A stretch of DNA of 64,000 nt from Nocardioides pinisoli (GCF_024199985.1 NZ_JANARS010000013.1:26965-90964), one strand, 5' to 3'; positions 45,371 to 55,298 are shown, numbered from the stretch's first letter. A program made the numbers and translations. The notes: a model not told the origin generated them from the sequence alone.

Positions 45371-46300
45371 GTGAGCGCCATCGAGGTGAGCGGACTGGTG
45401 AAGGACTTCGGCCAGGGGACCAGGGCCCTCGACGGTCTCGACCTGACCGTCGAGGCGGGGGAGGTGCACGGCTTCCTGGGGCCCAACGGGGCGGGCAAGA
45501 CCACGACGATCCGGGTCCTGCTCGGGATGCTGCGCGCCGACGCCGGCCACGTCGCCCTGCTCGGCGGCGACCCGTGGCGCGACGCGGTGGCGCTGCACCG
45601 GCGGCTGGCCTACGTGCCGGGGGAGGTGAACCTCTGGCCCAACCTGACCGGCGGCGAGGTGATCGACCTGCTGGGCGACCTGCGCGGTGGGCTCGACCCC
45701 GCCCGCCGCTCGGACCTGCTGGACCGCTTCCAGCTCGACCCGACCAAGAGGGTCCGCGCCTACTCCAAGGGCAACCGGCAGAAGGTCGCCCTGGTGGCGG
45801 CGTTCTCGTCGGACGTCGAGCTCTACCTCCTCGACGAGCCCACCTCCGGGCTGGACCCGCTGATGGAGGCGGTGTTCCAGGACGTCGTCCAGCAGCTGCG
45901 CGCCGCCGGGCGGAGCATCCTGCTGTCGAGCCACATCCTGTCGGAGGTGGAGGCGCTGTGCGACCGCGTCACGATCATCCGCGCGGGGCGGGCGGCCGAG
46001 ACGGGCACGTTCGACGAGCTCCGCCACCTGACCCGGACGTCCGTGGTCGTCGACACGGTCGAGCCGCTCGGGTCGGTCGCCGGATGGGCGGGCGTGCACG
46101 ACGCGCACGCCCGCGACGGCCACGCCGAGTTCAGCGTCGACCCCAGCGAGCTCAACCACGTGCTCCAGCGCCTGGTCGCCCTGGGCGTGCGGTCGATGAC
46201 CACCTCGCCGCCCACCCTGGAGGAGCTGTTCATGCGTCACTACGGCGACGACCTCAGTGGGGCCGACGGCCGCGGCGACGCCGAGGCGGTGCCACGATGA
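45371..46300 (+). CDS. ABC transporter ATP-binding protein
   Basis: 309 residues. Walker A GPNGAGKTTT, Q-loop region, ABC signature variant YSKGNRQKV (in place of LSGGQ), Walker B YLLDEPTSGLDP and the H-loop SSHILSEVE are present. The family is the antibiotic/polyketide exporter type (DrrA-like). The start is GTG 45371 by spacing to GAGGAG (8 bp); ATG 45365 is an alternative. It overlaps the permease start by 4 bp (ATGA). The partner permease is truncated, so this half-transporter may be non-functional. Confidence 0.9.
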   Translation: MSAIEVSGLVKDFGQGTRALDGLDLTVEAGEVHGFLGPNGAGKTTTIRVLLGMLRADAGHVALLGGDPWRDAVALHRRLAYVPGEVNLWPNLTGGEVIDLLGDLRGGLDPARRSDLLDRFQLDPTKRVRAYSKGNRQKVALVAAFSSDVELYLLDEPTSGLDPLMEAVFQDVVQQLRAAGRSILLSSHILSEVEALCDRVTIIRAGRAAETGTFDELRHLTRTSVVVDTVEPLGSVAGWAGVHDAHARDGHAEFSVDPSELNHVLQRLVALGVRSMTTSPPTLEELFMRHYGDDLSGADGRGDAEAVPR

Positions 46301-48114
46301 GCGGGTTCACCGGGACGGTCCGTCTGGTGCGGCTGGCCCTGCGTCGCGACCGATTCCTCCTGCCGGCGTGGATCCTGGGCATGGCCGGCTTCCTCGCGGC
46401 CACCACGGCGATGTTCGACGACAGCTACGCCACGCACCCCGAGCTCCTCGAGCCCGACACCCGGATCGTCGTGGAGAACCCGGGCATGCGCGTGCTCGGC
46501 CTCGCGACCGGTGCGAGCGTCGGCGCCTACGCCCTGCACCGCGACGCCCTGACGCTCGCCGTGCTCGCGGCCATGATGAGCGTGCTGGCCGTGGTCCGGC
46601 ACACCCGCCAGGCCGAGGAGCTGGGCCGCCAGGAGGTGCTCGCGGCCGGTGTGGTCGGCCGGTACGCCTCGCTCGCCGCGGCCGTCGTCGTGGCCCTCGC
46701 CGCCAACGTCGTCCTGTCCCTGGCGTTGGGCCTCGCCCTGGTCGCGAGTGGCCAGCCCGTCCCGGGGTCGATGGCGGGAGGTGCGTCGATCGCCCTCGTG
46801 GGGGTCGCCTTCAGCGGCGTCGCGGCGGTGACCTCCCAGCTGGTCTCGACCACGCGCGGAGCGACCGGCCTCGCCGGGGCGACCCTCGGCGCGTCGTTCG
46901 CGCTCGCCGCGTTGGGCAACATGCTCGGCAGCGTCGACTCCGCCGCGCTCCGCGTGACCAGCGCCTGGCCCGCGTGGCTGTCCCCGATCGGCTGGGGGCA
47001 GCAGGTGCGGCCGTTCGCCGACGACCTGTGGTGGCCGGTGGCCCTGGCTGCGGCCCTGACCGCCATCCTCGTCGCGACGGCGCTCGTGCTCATCGACCGG
47101 CGCGACGTCGGGCGGGGCATGTGGCCCGAGCGCCGAGGTGCTGCCCACGCGAGACGGGAGCTGCTCAGCCCGACGGGCCTGGTCTGGCGGCTCCAGCGGG
47201 GCACGCTGCTCGGGTGGGCCGCGTTCCTGGTCGGCTTCGGGCTGATCTTCGGGGCGCTCAGCGATCGCATCCAGGACCTCCAGGGCGCGGCGACCGAGTG
47301 GTACGCCTCGTTCGGGGGCGACGTCGACCTCGTCGGCGCCTACTGGGCCTCGATGATGCAGATCGCTGCGATGGCTGTGGTGATCTACGTCGTCACGCTG
47401 GTGCTCCGGCTCCACCACGACGAGGCCCAGGGCAGCCTCGAGCCGGTGCTCGCCACCGCGGTCTCGCGCTTGCGCTGGCTGGCGGCGTACGCGCTCCTCG
47501 CACGCGAGCGCGCCGCCGACCTGCCCGGCGACGAGCTGGTCCGGCGCCCGCAGATGGTGATGGACCACGGCGCCACCATCCGGGCGCGGCCCGAGGACGT
47601 CTGGCCCTGGCTGACCCAGATGGGCTGGCACCTGGGTGGCTACTACACCCCGCACTGGGTGGACCGGCTGCTGTTCCCCGACAACTGGGCCAGCCTCGAC
47701 CACCTGGACCCGCTCCTGGTGCGGGACCTGCGCGTCGGCGACGTCATCCCCGACGGCGCGCCCGGCACGGCCTTCTTCCGCGTGGCACGCGTCGACCGGC
47801 CCCACCTCCTCGTGCTGAGGTCGCAGACGCACCTGCCTCCCGGATGGGCGGAGAAGCACGGCGCACGGATCACGTGGACGTGGACCGTCCACCTGACCGT
47901 GGTGCCGGGCACCGGGACCCGGGTCCACCTCAGGGTGCGCGGTCGCGTGCGTCCGTGGTGGTTGGCCGCGCACTACGTCCTGACCATCGTCCCCGCCGAC
48001 TTCGTGATGTCCACGGGGATGCTGGCCGGGCTCAGGAGACGGGCCGAGTCCGGCGCCGCTCCCCGGCCGTCGGGGCGCGAGCCCCTCCGCCAGGAGCTGT
48101 ACGTCGACGGATGA
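46297..48114 (+). CDS. chimera: truncated ABC-2 exporter permease fused to an SRPBCC-type C-terminus
   Basis: 605 residues in one open frame. Residues 1-~400 are a polyketide/antibiotic-exporter permease: about eight membrane helices, ending in LEPVLATAVSRLRWLAAYALLA, where a normal protein of ~530 residues continues with further helices. Immediately afterwards comes ERAADLPGDELVRRPQMVMDH ... PEDVWPWLTQMGWHLGGYYTPHWVDRLLFP, a SRPBCC/polyketide-cyclase-like domain that normally starts its own protein. The junction is near 47495-47510 and needs no frameshift. Best explained by a deletion joining two genes; export activity is doubtful. Confidence 0.78.
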   Translation: MSGFTGTVRLVRLALRRDRFLLPAWILGMAGFLAATTAMFDDSYATHPELLEPDTRIVVENPGMRVLGLATGASVGAYALHRDALTLAVLAAMMSVLAVVRHTRQAEELGRQEVLAAGVVGRYASLAAAVVVALAANVVLSLALGLALVASGQPVPGSMAGGASIALVGVAFSGVAAVTSQLVSTTRGATGLAGATLGASFALAALGNMLGSVDSAALRVTSAWPAWLSPIGWGQQVRPFADDLWWPVALAAALTAILVATALVLIDRRDVGRGMWPERRGAAHARRELLSPTGLVWRLQRGTLLGWAAFLVGFGLIFGALSDRIQDLQGAATEWYASFGGDVDLVGAYWASMMQIAAMAVVIYVVTLVLRLHHDEAQGSLEPVLATAVSRLRWLAAYALLARERAADLPGDELVRRPQMVMDHGATIRARPEDVWPWLTQMGWHLGGYYTPHWVDRLLFPDNWASLDHLDPLLVRDLRVGDVIPDGAPGTAFFRVARVDRPHLLVLRSQTHLPPGWAEKHGARITWTWTVHLTVVPGTGTRVHLRVRGRVRPWWLAAHYVLTIVPADFVMSTGMLAGLRRRAESGAAPRPSGREPLRQELYVDG

Positions 48115-48251
48115 GCGGGAGCGAGCCGGCCGGCGCGTCACCCAAAGGGGGCAGATCGGCCGGTTCGCCGGACGCGGCGCGCCCCCCCGGTTAGCGTTGA
48201 GGTCCGGCCACGCGACCTCGCGTGGAGGAGCACGATCGCGGAGGACCCCGG

Positions 48252-50060
48252 GTGCTGACCCTGCTCGCCACCCTCATGGCCGGCGCCGGACTGGTGCTCG
48301 CCGCGCTGGCCGCCTACGTCGCCTGGCGCCGGGGCACGCATATGGGCTGGAGCCTGGCGGTGATGCTCGTCGCCGTCGCGTGGTGGGGGACGGCGTACGC
48401 CGTGGAGCTCACCGTCGATGAGGTCGCGGTGAAGAGCTGGTGGGGCGACCTCAAGTACGTCGGCATCGTCACGCTCGCCCCGGCCTGGATGGTCTTCGTG
48501 CTGCAGTACACCGGCCGGGGCCAGCTGGTCACGCGCCGGCTGGTGACGCTGCTCGCCGTGCCCCCGGTCGTCGCGTTGACGGTCCTGGCGGTCCCGGCCA
48601 CGCACGACCTCGTTCGTTACTACCCGGCGACGGCCCGCGCCGAGGAGCTGCCGATCGTCGAGACGGGGCCGGCGTTCTGGGCGATCTTCGCCTACAACAA
48701 CCTGCTGCTCGTCGGCGCGACGGTGCTCTTCGTCGCCAGCATGGTGCGCCTGGCGCGGACCTACCGCCGGATGGCCATGGTGCTGCTGTCGTCGGCGCTG
48801 CTCCCGTGGGCGGCCAACATCCTGCACAACCTGGAGGTCGGCTGGTTCGCCCGGATCGACCTGACCCCCTTCGCGTTCACCGTCACCGGCGGGTTGCTCG
48901 TGTGGGGGTTGTTCGAGGAGCGCCTCGTCGACCTGGCCCCGCTGGCCCGCAGCGCGGTCGTCGAGAGCATGGTCGACGCCGTGTTCGTCATCGACGCGTT
49001 CGAGCGCATCGTCGACGTCAACCCCGCCGCCGTCGCGCTCTCGGGCAGGCCGCGGGGCGAGCTGGTCGGCAGGCGGGTGGGCGACCTGCTGGACACCTCC
49101 GGGGTCGCCGAGGTCGGACCCGGCGGCCTCGAGCTGGTGGACGTCGCCAGTGGCAACCGGCGGACCTTCGACGTCAGCCAGCAGCCGCTCACCGACATCT
49201 CCGGGCGGATGGCCGGAGAGCTGGTCGTGCTCCGCGAGGTGACCCAGCGGGTCCGCGACCAGCAGCGACTGCAGCAGGTGCTGGACGACCGGTCGCGGGT
49301 CGCGGCGACCCTGCAGGCCAGCATGGTGCCGACGAGGCTGCCCGACGTCCCGGGGTGCGAGCTCGCCAGCCGCTACGTCCCGGCCGGGGACGGCGGCGAG
49401 ATCGGCGGCGACTTCCTCGACGTCTTCGCGCTGGACGAGCAGTCGTGGGCCTTCGTGCTCGGCGACGTCAGCGGCAAGGGCGCGGAGGCGGCCGCCGTCA
49501 GCGCCGCCACCCGATACACGCTGCGTGCCCTCGCGCGTCCCGGGCTGACGCCCGCGGCGACCCTGCGCGAGGTCAACGCCGTGCTGCAGGCGCAGACGGA
49601 GTCCGAGCGGCACTGCACGCTCGTGCACGGCCAGCTGCGGCCTCCCCGCGGGGACGACGACCCCTCCGCACCGCTCCGCATCACCCTGTCCCTCGCCGGC
49701 CACCACATGCCGCTCGTGCTGCGGACGGACGGCGAGGTCGAGGAGGTCGGGACGCTCGGCACCGCCCTCGCGCTGTTCGACGACCCCGAGCTGCACGACG
49801 CCGAGGTCGAGCTCGCCCCGGGCGAGGTGTTGTGCGTCTTCACCGACGGACTGGTGGAGGCACGACGCGGCCGGGACCAGTTCGGCTCCGAGCGGACCGC
49901 CGAGCTGCTGCGCGCCCATCGAGACCTCTCCGCGGACGGCTTGGCGGGGGCGGTGCTCGACGGGGTCCGCGCCTTCCACGGCGACCAGCTCGTCGACGAC
50001 CTGGCGTTGCTGGTGATCAGGTACGACGCCTCGACCCGCAACGTCACCCGGATCAGGTGA
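48252..50060 (+). CDS. membrane sensor with PAS and PP2C/SpoIIE phosphatase domains
   Basis: 602 residues. Residues ~1-230: histidine-kinase-type 7TM sensor (seven membrane helices, EDLVRYYPATA-like loop). Residues ~235-330: PAS domain (VVESMVDAVFVIDAFERIVDVNPAA). Residues ~350-600: PP2C SpoIIE-type phosphatase with metal residues in AGDGGEIGGDFLDVF, LGDVSGKGAEAA and FTDGLVEAR. Such proteins dephosphorylate anti-anti-sigma factors to activate a SigB/F-type sigma such as the one at 16.3 kb, a plausible but unproven link. GTG 48252 has GGAGG 7 bp upstream. Its last codons overlap the palindrome of the next promoter. Confidence 0.87.
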   Translation: MLTLLATLMAGAGLVLAALAAYVAWRRGTHMGWSLAVMLVAVAWWGTAYAVELTVDEVAVKSWWGDLKYVGIVTLAPAWMVFVLQYTGRGQLVTRRLVTLLAVPPVVALTVLAVPATHDLVRYYPATARAEELPIVETGPAFWAIFAYNNLLLVGATVLFVASMVRLARTYRRMAMVLLSSALLPWAANILHNLEVGWFARIDLTPFAFTVTGGLLVWGLFEERLVDLAPLARSAVVESMVDAVFVIDAFERIVDVNPAAVALSGRPRGELVGRRVGDLLDTSGVAEVGPGGLELVDVASGNRRTFDVSQQPLTDISGRMAGELVVLREVTQRVRDQQRLQQVLDDRSRVAATLQASMVPTRLPDVPGCELASRYVPAGDGGEIGGDFLDVFALDEQSWAFVLGDVSGKGAEAAAVSAATRYTLRALARPGLTPAATLREVNAVLQAQTESERHCTLVHGQLRPPRGDDDPSAPLRITLSLAGHHMPLVLRTDGEVEEVGTLGTALALFDDPELHDAEVELAPGEVLCVFTDGLVEARRGRDQFGSERTAELLRAHRDLSADGLAGAVLDGVRAFHGDQLVDDLALLVIRYDASTRNVTRIR

Positions 50061-50088
50061 AGCCACCCGGGACGTCCGTCGCGAGCGT
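50044..50088 (+). promoter_or_regulatory. palindrome promoter for the sulfatase: TCACCC-GGATC-AGGTGA, 22 bp, GAGCGT
   Basis: Palindrome 50044-50060 lies inside the last codons of the phosphatase gene; GAGCGT 50083-50088; then 6 bp to ATG 50095 (leaderless). Same geometry as the 26-35 kb set although 15 kb away. Confidence 0.65.
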
Positions 50089-50094
50089 TGGCAC

Positions 50095-51593
50095 ATGGCG
50101 GACCGGCCCAACATCCTCGTCATCTGGGGAGACGACATCGGGCTCAGCAACCTGAGCTGCTAAAGCGACGGGTTGATGGGCTACCGGACACCTCACATCG
50201 ACCGCATCGCCGACGAGGGCGTCCGCTTCACCGACTACTACGGGGAGCAGAGCTGCACCGCCGGGCGGGCCGCGTTCATCACCGGCCAGAACCCCTACCG
50301 CACGGGCCTGACCAAGGTCGGCTCCCCCGGGGCCGACACCGGGATCCGCCCGGAGGACCCGACGATCGCGACGGCGTTGAAGGACCTCGGCTACGCGACC
50401 GGTCAGTTCGGCAAGAACCACCTGGGCGACCGCGACGAGTTCCTGCCCACGATGCACGGCTTCGACGAGTTCTTCGGCAACCTCTACCACCTCAACGCGG
50501 AGGAAGAGCCCGAGCTGCCGGACTACCCCACCGAGGAGGACTTCCCGGGGTTCCGCGAGCGCTTCGGCCCGCGCGGCGTCGTGCACTGCTGGGCCGACGG
50601 CGAGGGCGGCCAGCGGGTCGAGGACACGGGACCGCTCACCAAGGAGCGGATGAAGACCGTCGACGACGAGGTCGTGCCGGAGGCCCTGCGCTTCATGTCG
50701 GAGGCCGCGGACGCCGACAAGCCCTTCTTCGTCTGGCTCAACACCACCCACATGCACTTCCGCACCCACGTCAAGGACGGGAGCCGGGGGCGCGCGGGTC
50801 GGTGGCAGTCGGAGTACCACGACACGATGTGCGACCACGACGACCTGGTCGGCGAGGTGCTCGACTTCCTCGACGACAACGGGCTGGCCCAGGACACCAT
50901 CGTCATGTACTCCACGGACAACGGGCGCACATGAACTCCTGGCCGGACGCCGGGATGACCCCCTTCCGCAACGAGAAGAACTCCTGCTGGGAGGGCGCCT
51001 ACCGGGTGCCGGCGGTGGTGCGGTGGCCCGGCCGGATCCCTGCGGGCCGGGTGCTCAACGGCATCGTCAGCCACAGCGACTGGTTCGTCACGCTGCTCGC
51101 CGCCGCCGGGGACCCCGACGTGGCGGAGCGGCTCAGGGGCGGGACCGAGCTCGACGGCCGGACCTACAAGGTCCACCTCGACGGTCACGACCAGCTCGAC
51201 TACCTGACCGGCAAGGTGGACGCGAGCCCCCGGCAGCACTTCTTCTACGTCTCCGACGACGGCGACCTGACCGCCATGCGGTTCGACAACTGGAAGCTCG
51301 TCTTCCTCGAGCAACGAGCCCCGGGGACGCTGCAGGTCTGGGCCGAGCCCTACACCCAACTGCGGGTACCCAAGGTGTTCAACCTGCGCACCGACCCCTA
51401 TGAGCGGGCCGACATCACGTCCAACACCTACTACGACTGGCTGCTGGACCACGCGTTCCTGATCGTGCCGGCACAGATGTACGTCGCGCGCATGGTCGCC
51501 GTGCTGGCCGAGTTCCCGGCGCGCCAGGAGCCGCCCAGCTTCAGCGTCGACAAGGTGCTGGCCAGGCTGCAGAGCGGCATCGGCAGCAGCTGA
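50095..51593 (+). pseudogene. sulfatase (arylsulfatase) with a nonsense codon and a frameshift
   Basis: Reads as a complete type I sulfatase of ~500 residues once repaired. The start is MADRPNILVIWGDDIGLSNLSC, then TAA at 50161 where family members have Tyr (NLSCYSDG). The frame continues DGLMGYRTPHIDRIADEGVRF and CTAGR, the Cys to be converted to formylglycine. Near 50926 one base is missing: YSTDNG is followed by RT-stop, while the next frame continues with HMNSWPDAGMTPFRNEKN. The C-terminal half is intact to 51593. It precedes its maturase gene by 1 bp. Confidence 0.85.
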
Positions 51594-51594
51594 C

Positions 51595-52535
51595 ATGGCC
51601 GTCGACCTCGGGGGCGGGTTCTTCACGATGGGTTCGGACGAGCACTACCCGGAGGAGGCGCCGACCCATCGGGTCAGGGTCGGCCCCTTCTCGATCGAGG
51701 CGACAGCGGTCACCAACGCGGAGTTCGCGGCGTTCGTCGCAGACACCGGTCACGTCACCGTCGCTGAGCAGCCGCTCGACCCGGCCGACTACCCCGGCGC
51801 GCGGCTCGAGAACCTCGTCCCCGGGTCCATGGTCTTCACCCCCACCCGGGGTCCGGTCGACCTGCGACACCTCAGCCAGTGGTGGCGGTGGAAGCCCGGC
51901 GCCAGCTGGCGTCACCCCCCGGCCCGAAGAGCTCGATCGACGGCCTCGAGGACCATCCGGTGGTCCACGTCGCCCACGCCGACGCACGCGCCTACGCCGC
52001 GTGGGCCGGTGCCGCGCTCCCCACCGAGGCGGAGTGGGAGTACGCCGCGCGCGGCGGCCTCGAGGGGGCGACGTACACCTGGGGTGACGAGGTGCGACCG
52101 GGCGGCAGGATCATGGCCAACACCTGGGACGGCCCGGACTTCCCGTGGCGCAGCACGGGGGAGAGCGGCTTCCTGCGCACGGCCCCGGTGGGCAGCTTCC
52201 CGCCCAACGGCTACGGCCTCTACGACATGGCCGGCAACGTCTGGGAGTGGACGGACGACTGGTGGACCGACCGGCACCCCGACGGCGCCGGCTCGACCTG
52301 CTGCGCGCCGGAGGACCCGCGCGGCGGCGACCTGGAGGCCAGCTACGACCCGGCACAGCCGCAGTTCCGCGTGGGCCGGAAGGTCGTCAAGGGCGGCTCG
52401 CACCTGTGCGCCGACACCTACTGCCTGCGCTACCGTCCGGCGGCACGCCGGCCGCAGCCGGTCGACACCGGCACGAGCCACATCGGGTTCCGCTGCGTAC
52501 GACGTCCCGCGACCGGCGCGGACGCGAGCGGCTGA
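51595..52535 (+). pseudogene. formylglycine-generating enzyme (SUMF1/EgtB fold) with a frameshift
   Basis: The N-terminal part is intact (GGGFFTMGSDEHYPEEAPTHRV, TNAEFAAFVADTGH, WWRWKPGASWRHP). At a run of six C (51915-51920) one base is lost; the next frame then continues with GPKSSIDGLEDHPVVHVAHADARAYAAWAG and ends normally with GNVWEWTDDWW and GGSHLCADTYCLRYRP, whose two Cys are the catalytic pair. The enzyme would convert the sulfatase Cys to formylglycine. Decay matches that of the adjacent sulfatase. Confidence 0.83.
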
Positions 52536-52576
52536 CCGCCCTGCCCTACGAAGTCATTGCCCCCGTGGCGGCGCGG

Positions 52577-52840
52577 TCAGGCGGCGCCGCGGCGCTTGTC
52601 CCACCAACCCCAGGCGAGGGTGAGCAGCAGCGCCCCGACGAAGGAGCCGATCAGGCCGCTGGGGCGCAGCTCGAGACCGTCTCCGGCGAGCAGGCTCACC
52701 AGCAGACCGCCCACGAAGGAGCCGACCAGGCCGGTCACGATGGCGATCGTCCAGTTCACGTCGCGCATCGACCGGCCGAGCACCAGCTGCGCCAGACCGC
52801 CGGCCAGCAAGCCGAACACGATGATGGCGAGGATCAACAT
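52577..52840 (-). CDS. GlsB/YeaQ/YmgE-family membrane protein
   Basis: 87 residues with three Gly-rich membrane helices (LILAIIVFGLLAGGLAQLVLG, IAIVTGLVGSFVGGLLVSLL, GLIGSFVGALLLTLAWGWW), the standard transglycosylase-associated/stress family layout. Linked to envelope stress, role unclear. Start ATG 52840 is 8 bp after TACGCT on the minus strand, suggesting a leaderless transcript. It does not carry the palindrome operator. Convergent with the FGE pseudogene. Confidence 0.88.
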   Translation of the reverse strand: MLILAIIVFGLLAGGLAQLVLGRSMRDVNWTIAIVTGLVGSFVGGLLVSLLAGDGLELRPSGLIGSFVGALLLTLAWGWWDKRRGAA

Positions 52841-52999
52841 GGATGGAGCGTAGTGCTTCGTGGGGGCCCACTGTGTGATCTCGCAGGTGTGGTGCTCCGG
52901 ACGGGACGGAAAGGGCCGGAGGTCACGGTCGACGGGGGACCGGTGGCCCCGGCCCCGGGCCGGCATGAGGACCAGACTGGTCACCGTGAGGAGGTCACC

Positions 53000-54328
53000 A
53001 TGGAACGCCTGACGCCGCTGTCCTACGCGTTCCTCGCCGCCGAGGTCGCCGACCCGGCGGCCTGCCTCGTCATCGGCTCGCTGGCGGTGCTCGACGGGCC
53101 TCCGCCGCGTGTCGACGAGGTCCGCAGGGTCGTCGCCTCGCGGTTGCCGGCGGTCCCGCGCTACCAGCAGCGGGTCGTGCCCGGGAGGTTCGGGCTGCGG
53201 GCTCCCTCGTGGCAGGCCGCGCCCGACCTCGACCTCCGCCACCACGTCACGGTGCGGCGGGTGCGGGCGCCGGGCGGCCGGGCGGAGGTGGCGGCGCTCA
53301 TGGCCGAGGTCATGGCGCAGCGGATGGATCGCGAGCGACCGCTCTGGGACGTGACCCTGGTCCGCGGCCTGTCCGACGGCCGCTGGGGCGTGCTCTCCCG
53401 CGTGCACCACACGCTGGCCGACGGTGTGTCCGGCACCGGTCTCTACCGCATGGTGTTCGACTCGGAGGCCCCCGAGACCGAGCCGCCGCCGACGCCGCCC
53501 CGAGCGGCACCGGGCGTCACCCGGGGGAGCATCGTGGCGGCGGTCCGCGGTGCCCTCACGCTCGGCACCGCGGTGCTGCCGGTGGCGCGTGAGGGCCTGC
53601 TCGGGCACCTCGACGGGACCCGGCGCTACGCGTGGACGGAGGTCGGCATCGCCGAGACCGCGGACGTCCGGCGCGAGCTCGGCGTCACCGTCAACGACCT
53701 CGTGCTCGCGGCGATCAGCGGCGGACTGCGCGCGCTGCTGCTCGAGCGCGGGCGTGAGCCCCACCCGCACGCCCTCCGCACCCTGCTGCCGGTGTCGTCA
53801 CGAGCACCCGGCACCGCCGGCCTGCCCGGCAACGAGGTGACGCTGATGCTGTCGATGCTCCCGGTCGAGCACGACGACCCGGTGGAGCGCGTGCTGCAGG
53901 TCCACGAGCGCGTCGCCGCCCTGCGGCGGGCCCACGAGCCCGAGGCCGGCGTGGTGCTGCAGGCGCTGGCGCGCCTCGTGCCGTTCCCCGTGCTGGACCG
54001 CGGCCTGCGGTGGGGGCTGCGCCTGCCGCAGCAGCAGATCTCGACGGTGACGACCAACGTGCCAGGGCCTCGGACGCCGCTGTCGTGCCTCGACCGCCCG
54101 GTCCGGTCCCTGCTCCCGGTCGTGCCGATCGCGGACCGGGTGCGGCTCGGGTTCGCGGTGCTGAGCTACTGCGACCGCCTCGCGTTCGGCATCACGGCCG
54201 ACGCGACCAGCACGCCCGACGTGGACTTCCTCGCCTCGAAGGTCGGCGAGGCGTGGCGGTCCGTCCTCGTCCCGGAGCAGGGCCGACCACGACGGGACCC
54301 GGTCGGGCACGCCCCCGAGCTGCCGTGA
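53000..54328 (+). CDS. WS/DGAT-type wax ester synthase / acyl-CoA:diacylglycerol acyltransferase
   Basis: 442 residues. The catalytic motif HHTLADG is at 136-142 (HHxxxDG), with WDVTLVRGL before it and NVPGP in the C-terminal half, and TVNDLVLAAISGGLR in the second domain. It makes triacylglycerol or wax esters from acyl-CoA for storage. ATG 53000 has GAGGAGG 5 bp upstream. It stands alone after GlsB. Slightly shorter than the usual ~460-480 residues, mainly in the inter-domain linker. Confidence 0.92.
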   Translation: MERLTPLSYAFLAAEVADPAACLVIGSLAVLDGPPPRVDEVRRVVASRLPAVPRYQQRVVPGRFGLRAPSWQAAPDLDLRHHVTVRRVRAPGGRAEVAALMAEVMAQRMDRERPLWDVTLVRGLSDGRWGVLSRVHHTLADGVSGTGLYRMVFDSEAPETEPPPTPPRAAPGVTRGSIVAAVRGALTLGTAVLPVAREGLLGHLDGTRRYAWTEVGIAETADVRRELGVTVNDLVLAAISGGLRALLLERGREPHPHALRTLLPVSSRAPGTAGLPGNEVTLMLSMLPVEHDDPVERVLQVHERVAALRRAHEPEAGVVLQALARLVPFPVLDRGLRWGLRLPQQQISTVTTNVPGPRTPLSCLDRPVRSLLPVVPIADRVRLGFAVLSYCDRLAFGITADATSTPDVDFLASKVGEAWRSVLVPEQGRPRRDPVGHAPELP

Positions 54329-54353
54329 CCGTCGGCTTCACCGCGGGGGATCC

Positions 54354-55259
54354 TCAGCGCTTCGCCCAGACCGCCGCCAGGCGTCCGGCCGTGGCCGCGT
54401 CGCCGAACTCGGCCCACGCGTCGGTGTCGACATCGAGCGCCCCGAGGAGGTACGCGCTGACGGCGTCGGCGACGAGCTCGACGCGGCCGGGGTCGGTGTC
54501 GGTGGTCTCGGCCACGGCCTCCCCGGCGATCCCGCCGAGCGTGTGCTCCCCGCCCGGGACGACCACCAGGTCCTTGGGCGCGGGGCTGAGGTCGTAGGCG
54601 TCGAGGAACCAGTCCGGTCCGCGCGTCGACATCTGCGACTGGTCCTCGTCGCCGGCGATGACGAGGGCTGGGATCGTCATGGTGCTGTAGTCCGGCCTCA
54701 TGAACGGCAGGTGCTCCTGGGCGAAGGGCGTCAGGGAGTCGCCGGTCCCGGTCGCGGCGACGAGGACGCCGGCGGAGACGTCGGTGCGCGAGAAGTCCTC
54801 CCCGGCCTGGCCTGCGGAGTCGAGGACGCGCGCGCCGAGGAGCGCCCCGACCGTCTGGGCGCCCCACGAGTGGCCCACCAGCGCCACCCGCGACAGGTCG
54901 ACGCGCTCGGCGAGGCCGGCCTCGTCGGCGACGTGGGGCAGGTGATCGAGGACTGCGTGGAGGTCGGTGATCCGGACGTGCCAGATCGAGCCGAACCGTG
55001 GGTCGTCGAACCCGATCCCGTTGCGGCGCGAGTCGAGGTGGGTGGGCTGGACGACCACGAACCCTGCGGCCGCCCACCGGTCGACGAGCGGCTCGTAGCC
55101 GTCCATCGACCACGCGTTGCCGTGCGAGAAGACGATGACGGGCAGGTCGGCACCCTGCCTGGGCGCGGTCACCTTCACCTGGAGGACCACGTCGCGCTCG
55201 TCGAAGGGTACGGCGATCGGCTTGACCGCGACGGTCTGCTGCTGTGCTGGAGTGGGCAT
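54354..55259 (-). CDS. alpha/beta hydrolase (dienelactone hydrolase/PAF-AH-like)
   Basis: 301 residues. Nucleophile elbow GHSWGA with Ser131, oxyanion region VFSHGNAWS (41-51), Asp in AGDEDQSQ and His in GGEHTL. No signal peptide. Likely an esterase for small acyl substrates. ATG 55259 has GGAAG upstream. It is divergent from a TetR gene and the promoter region between them carries two TetR-type operators, so it is the probable regulated target. Confidence 0.87.
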   Translation of the reverse strand: MPTPAQQQTVAVKPIAVPFDERDVVLQVKVTAPRQGADLPVIVFSHGNAWSMDGYEPLVDRWAAAGFVVVQPTHLDSRRNGIGFDDPRFGSIWHVRITDLHAVLDHLPHVADEAGLAERVDLSRVALVGHSWGAQTVGALLGARVLDSAGQAGEDFSRTDVSAGVLVAATGTGDSLTPFAQEHLPFMRPDYSTMTIPALVIAGDEDQSQMSTRGPDWFLDAYDLSPAPKDLVVVPGGEHTLGGIAGEAVAETTDTDPGRVELVADAVSAYLLGALDVDTDAWAEFGDAATAGRLAAVWAKR

Positions 55260-55298
55260 GTCGGCTTCCTGTTCGGGGATGACGTGCCGCATACTTGA

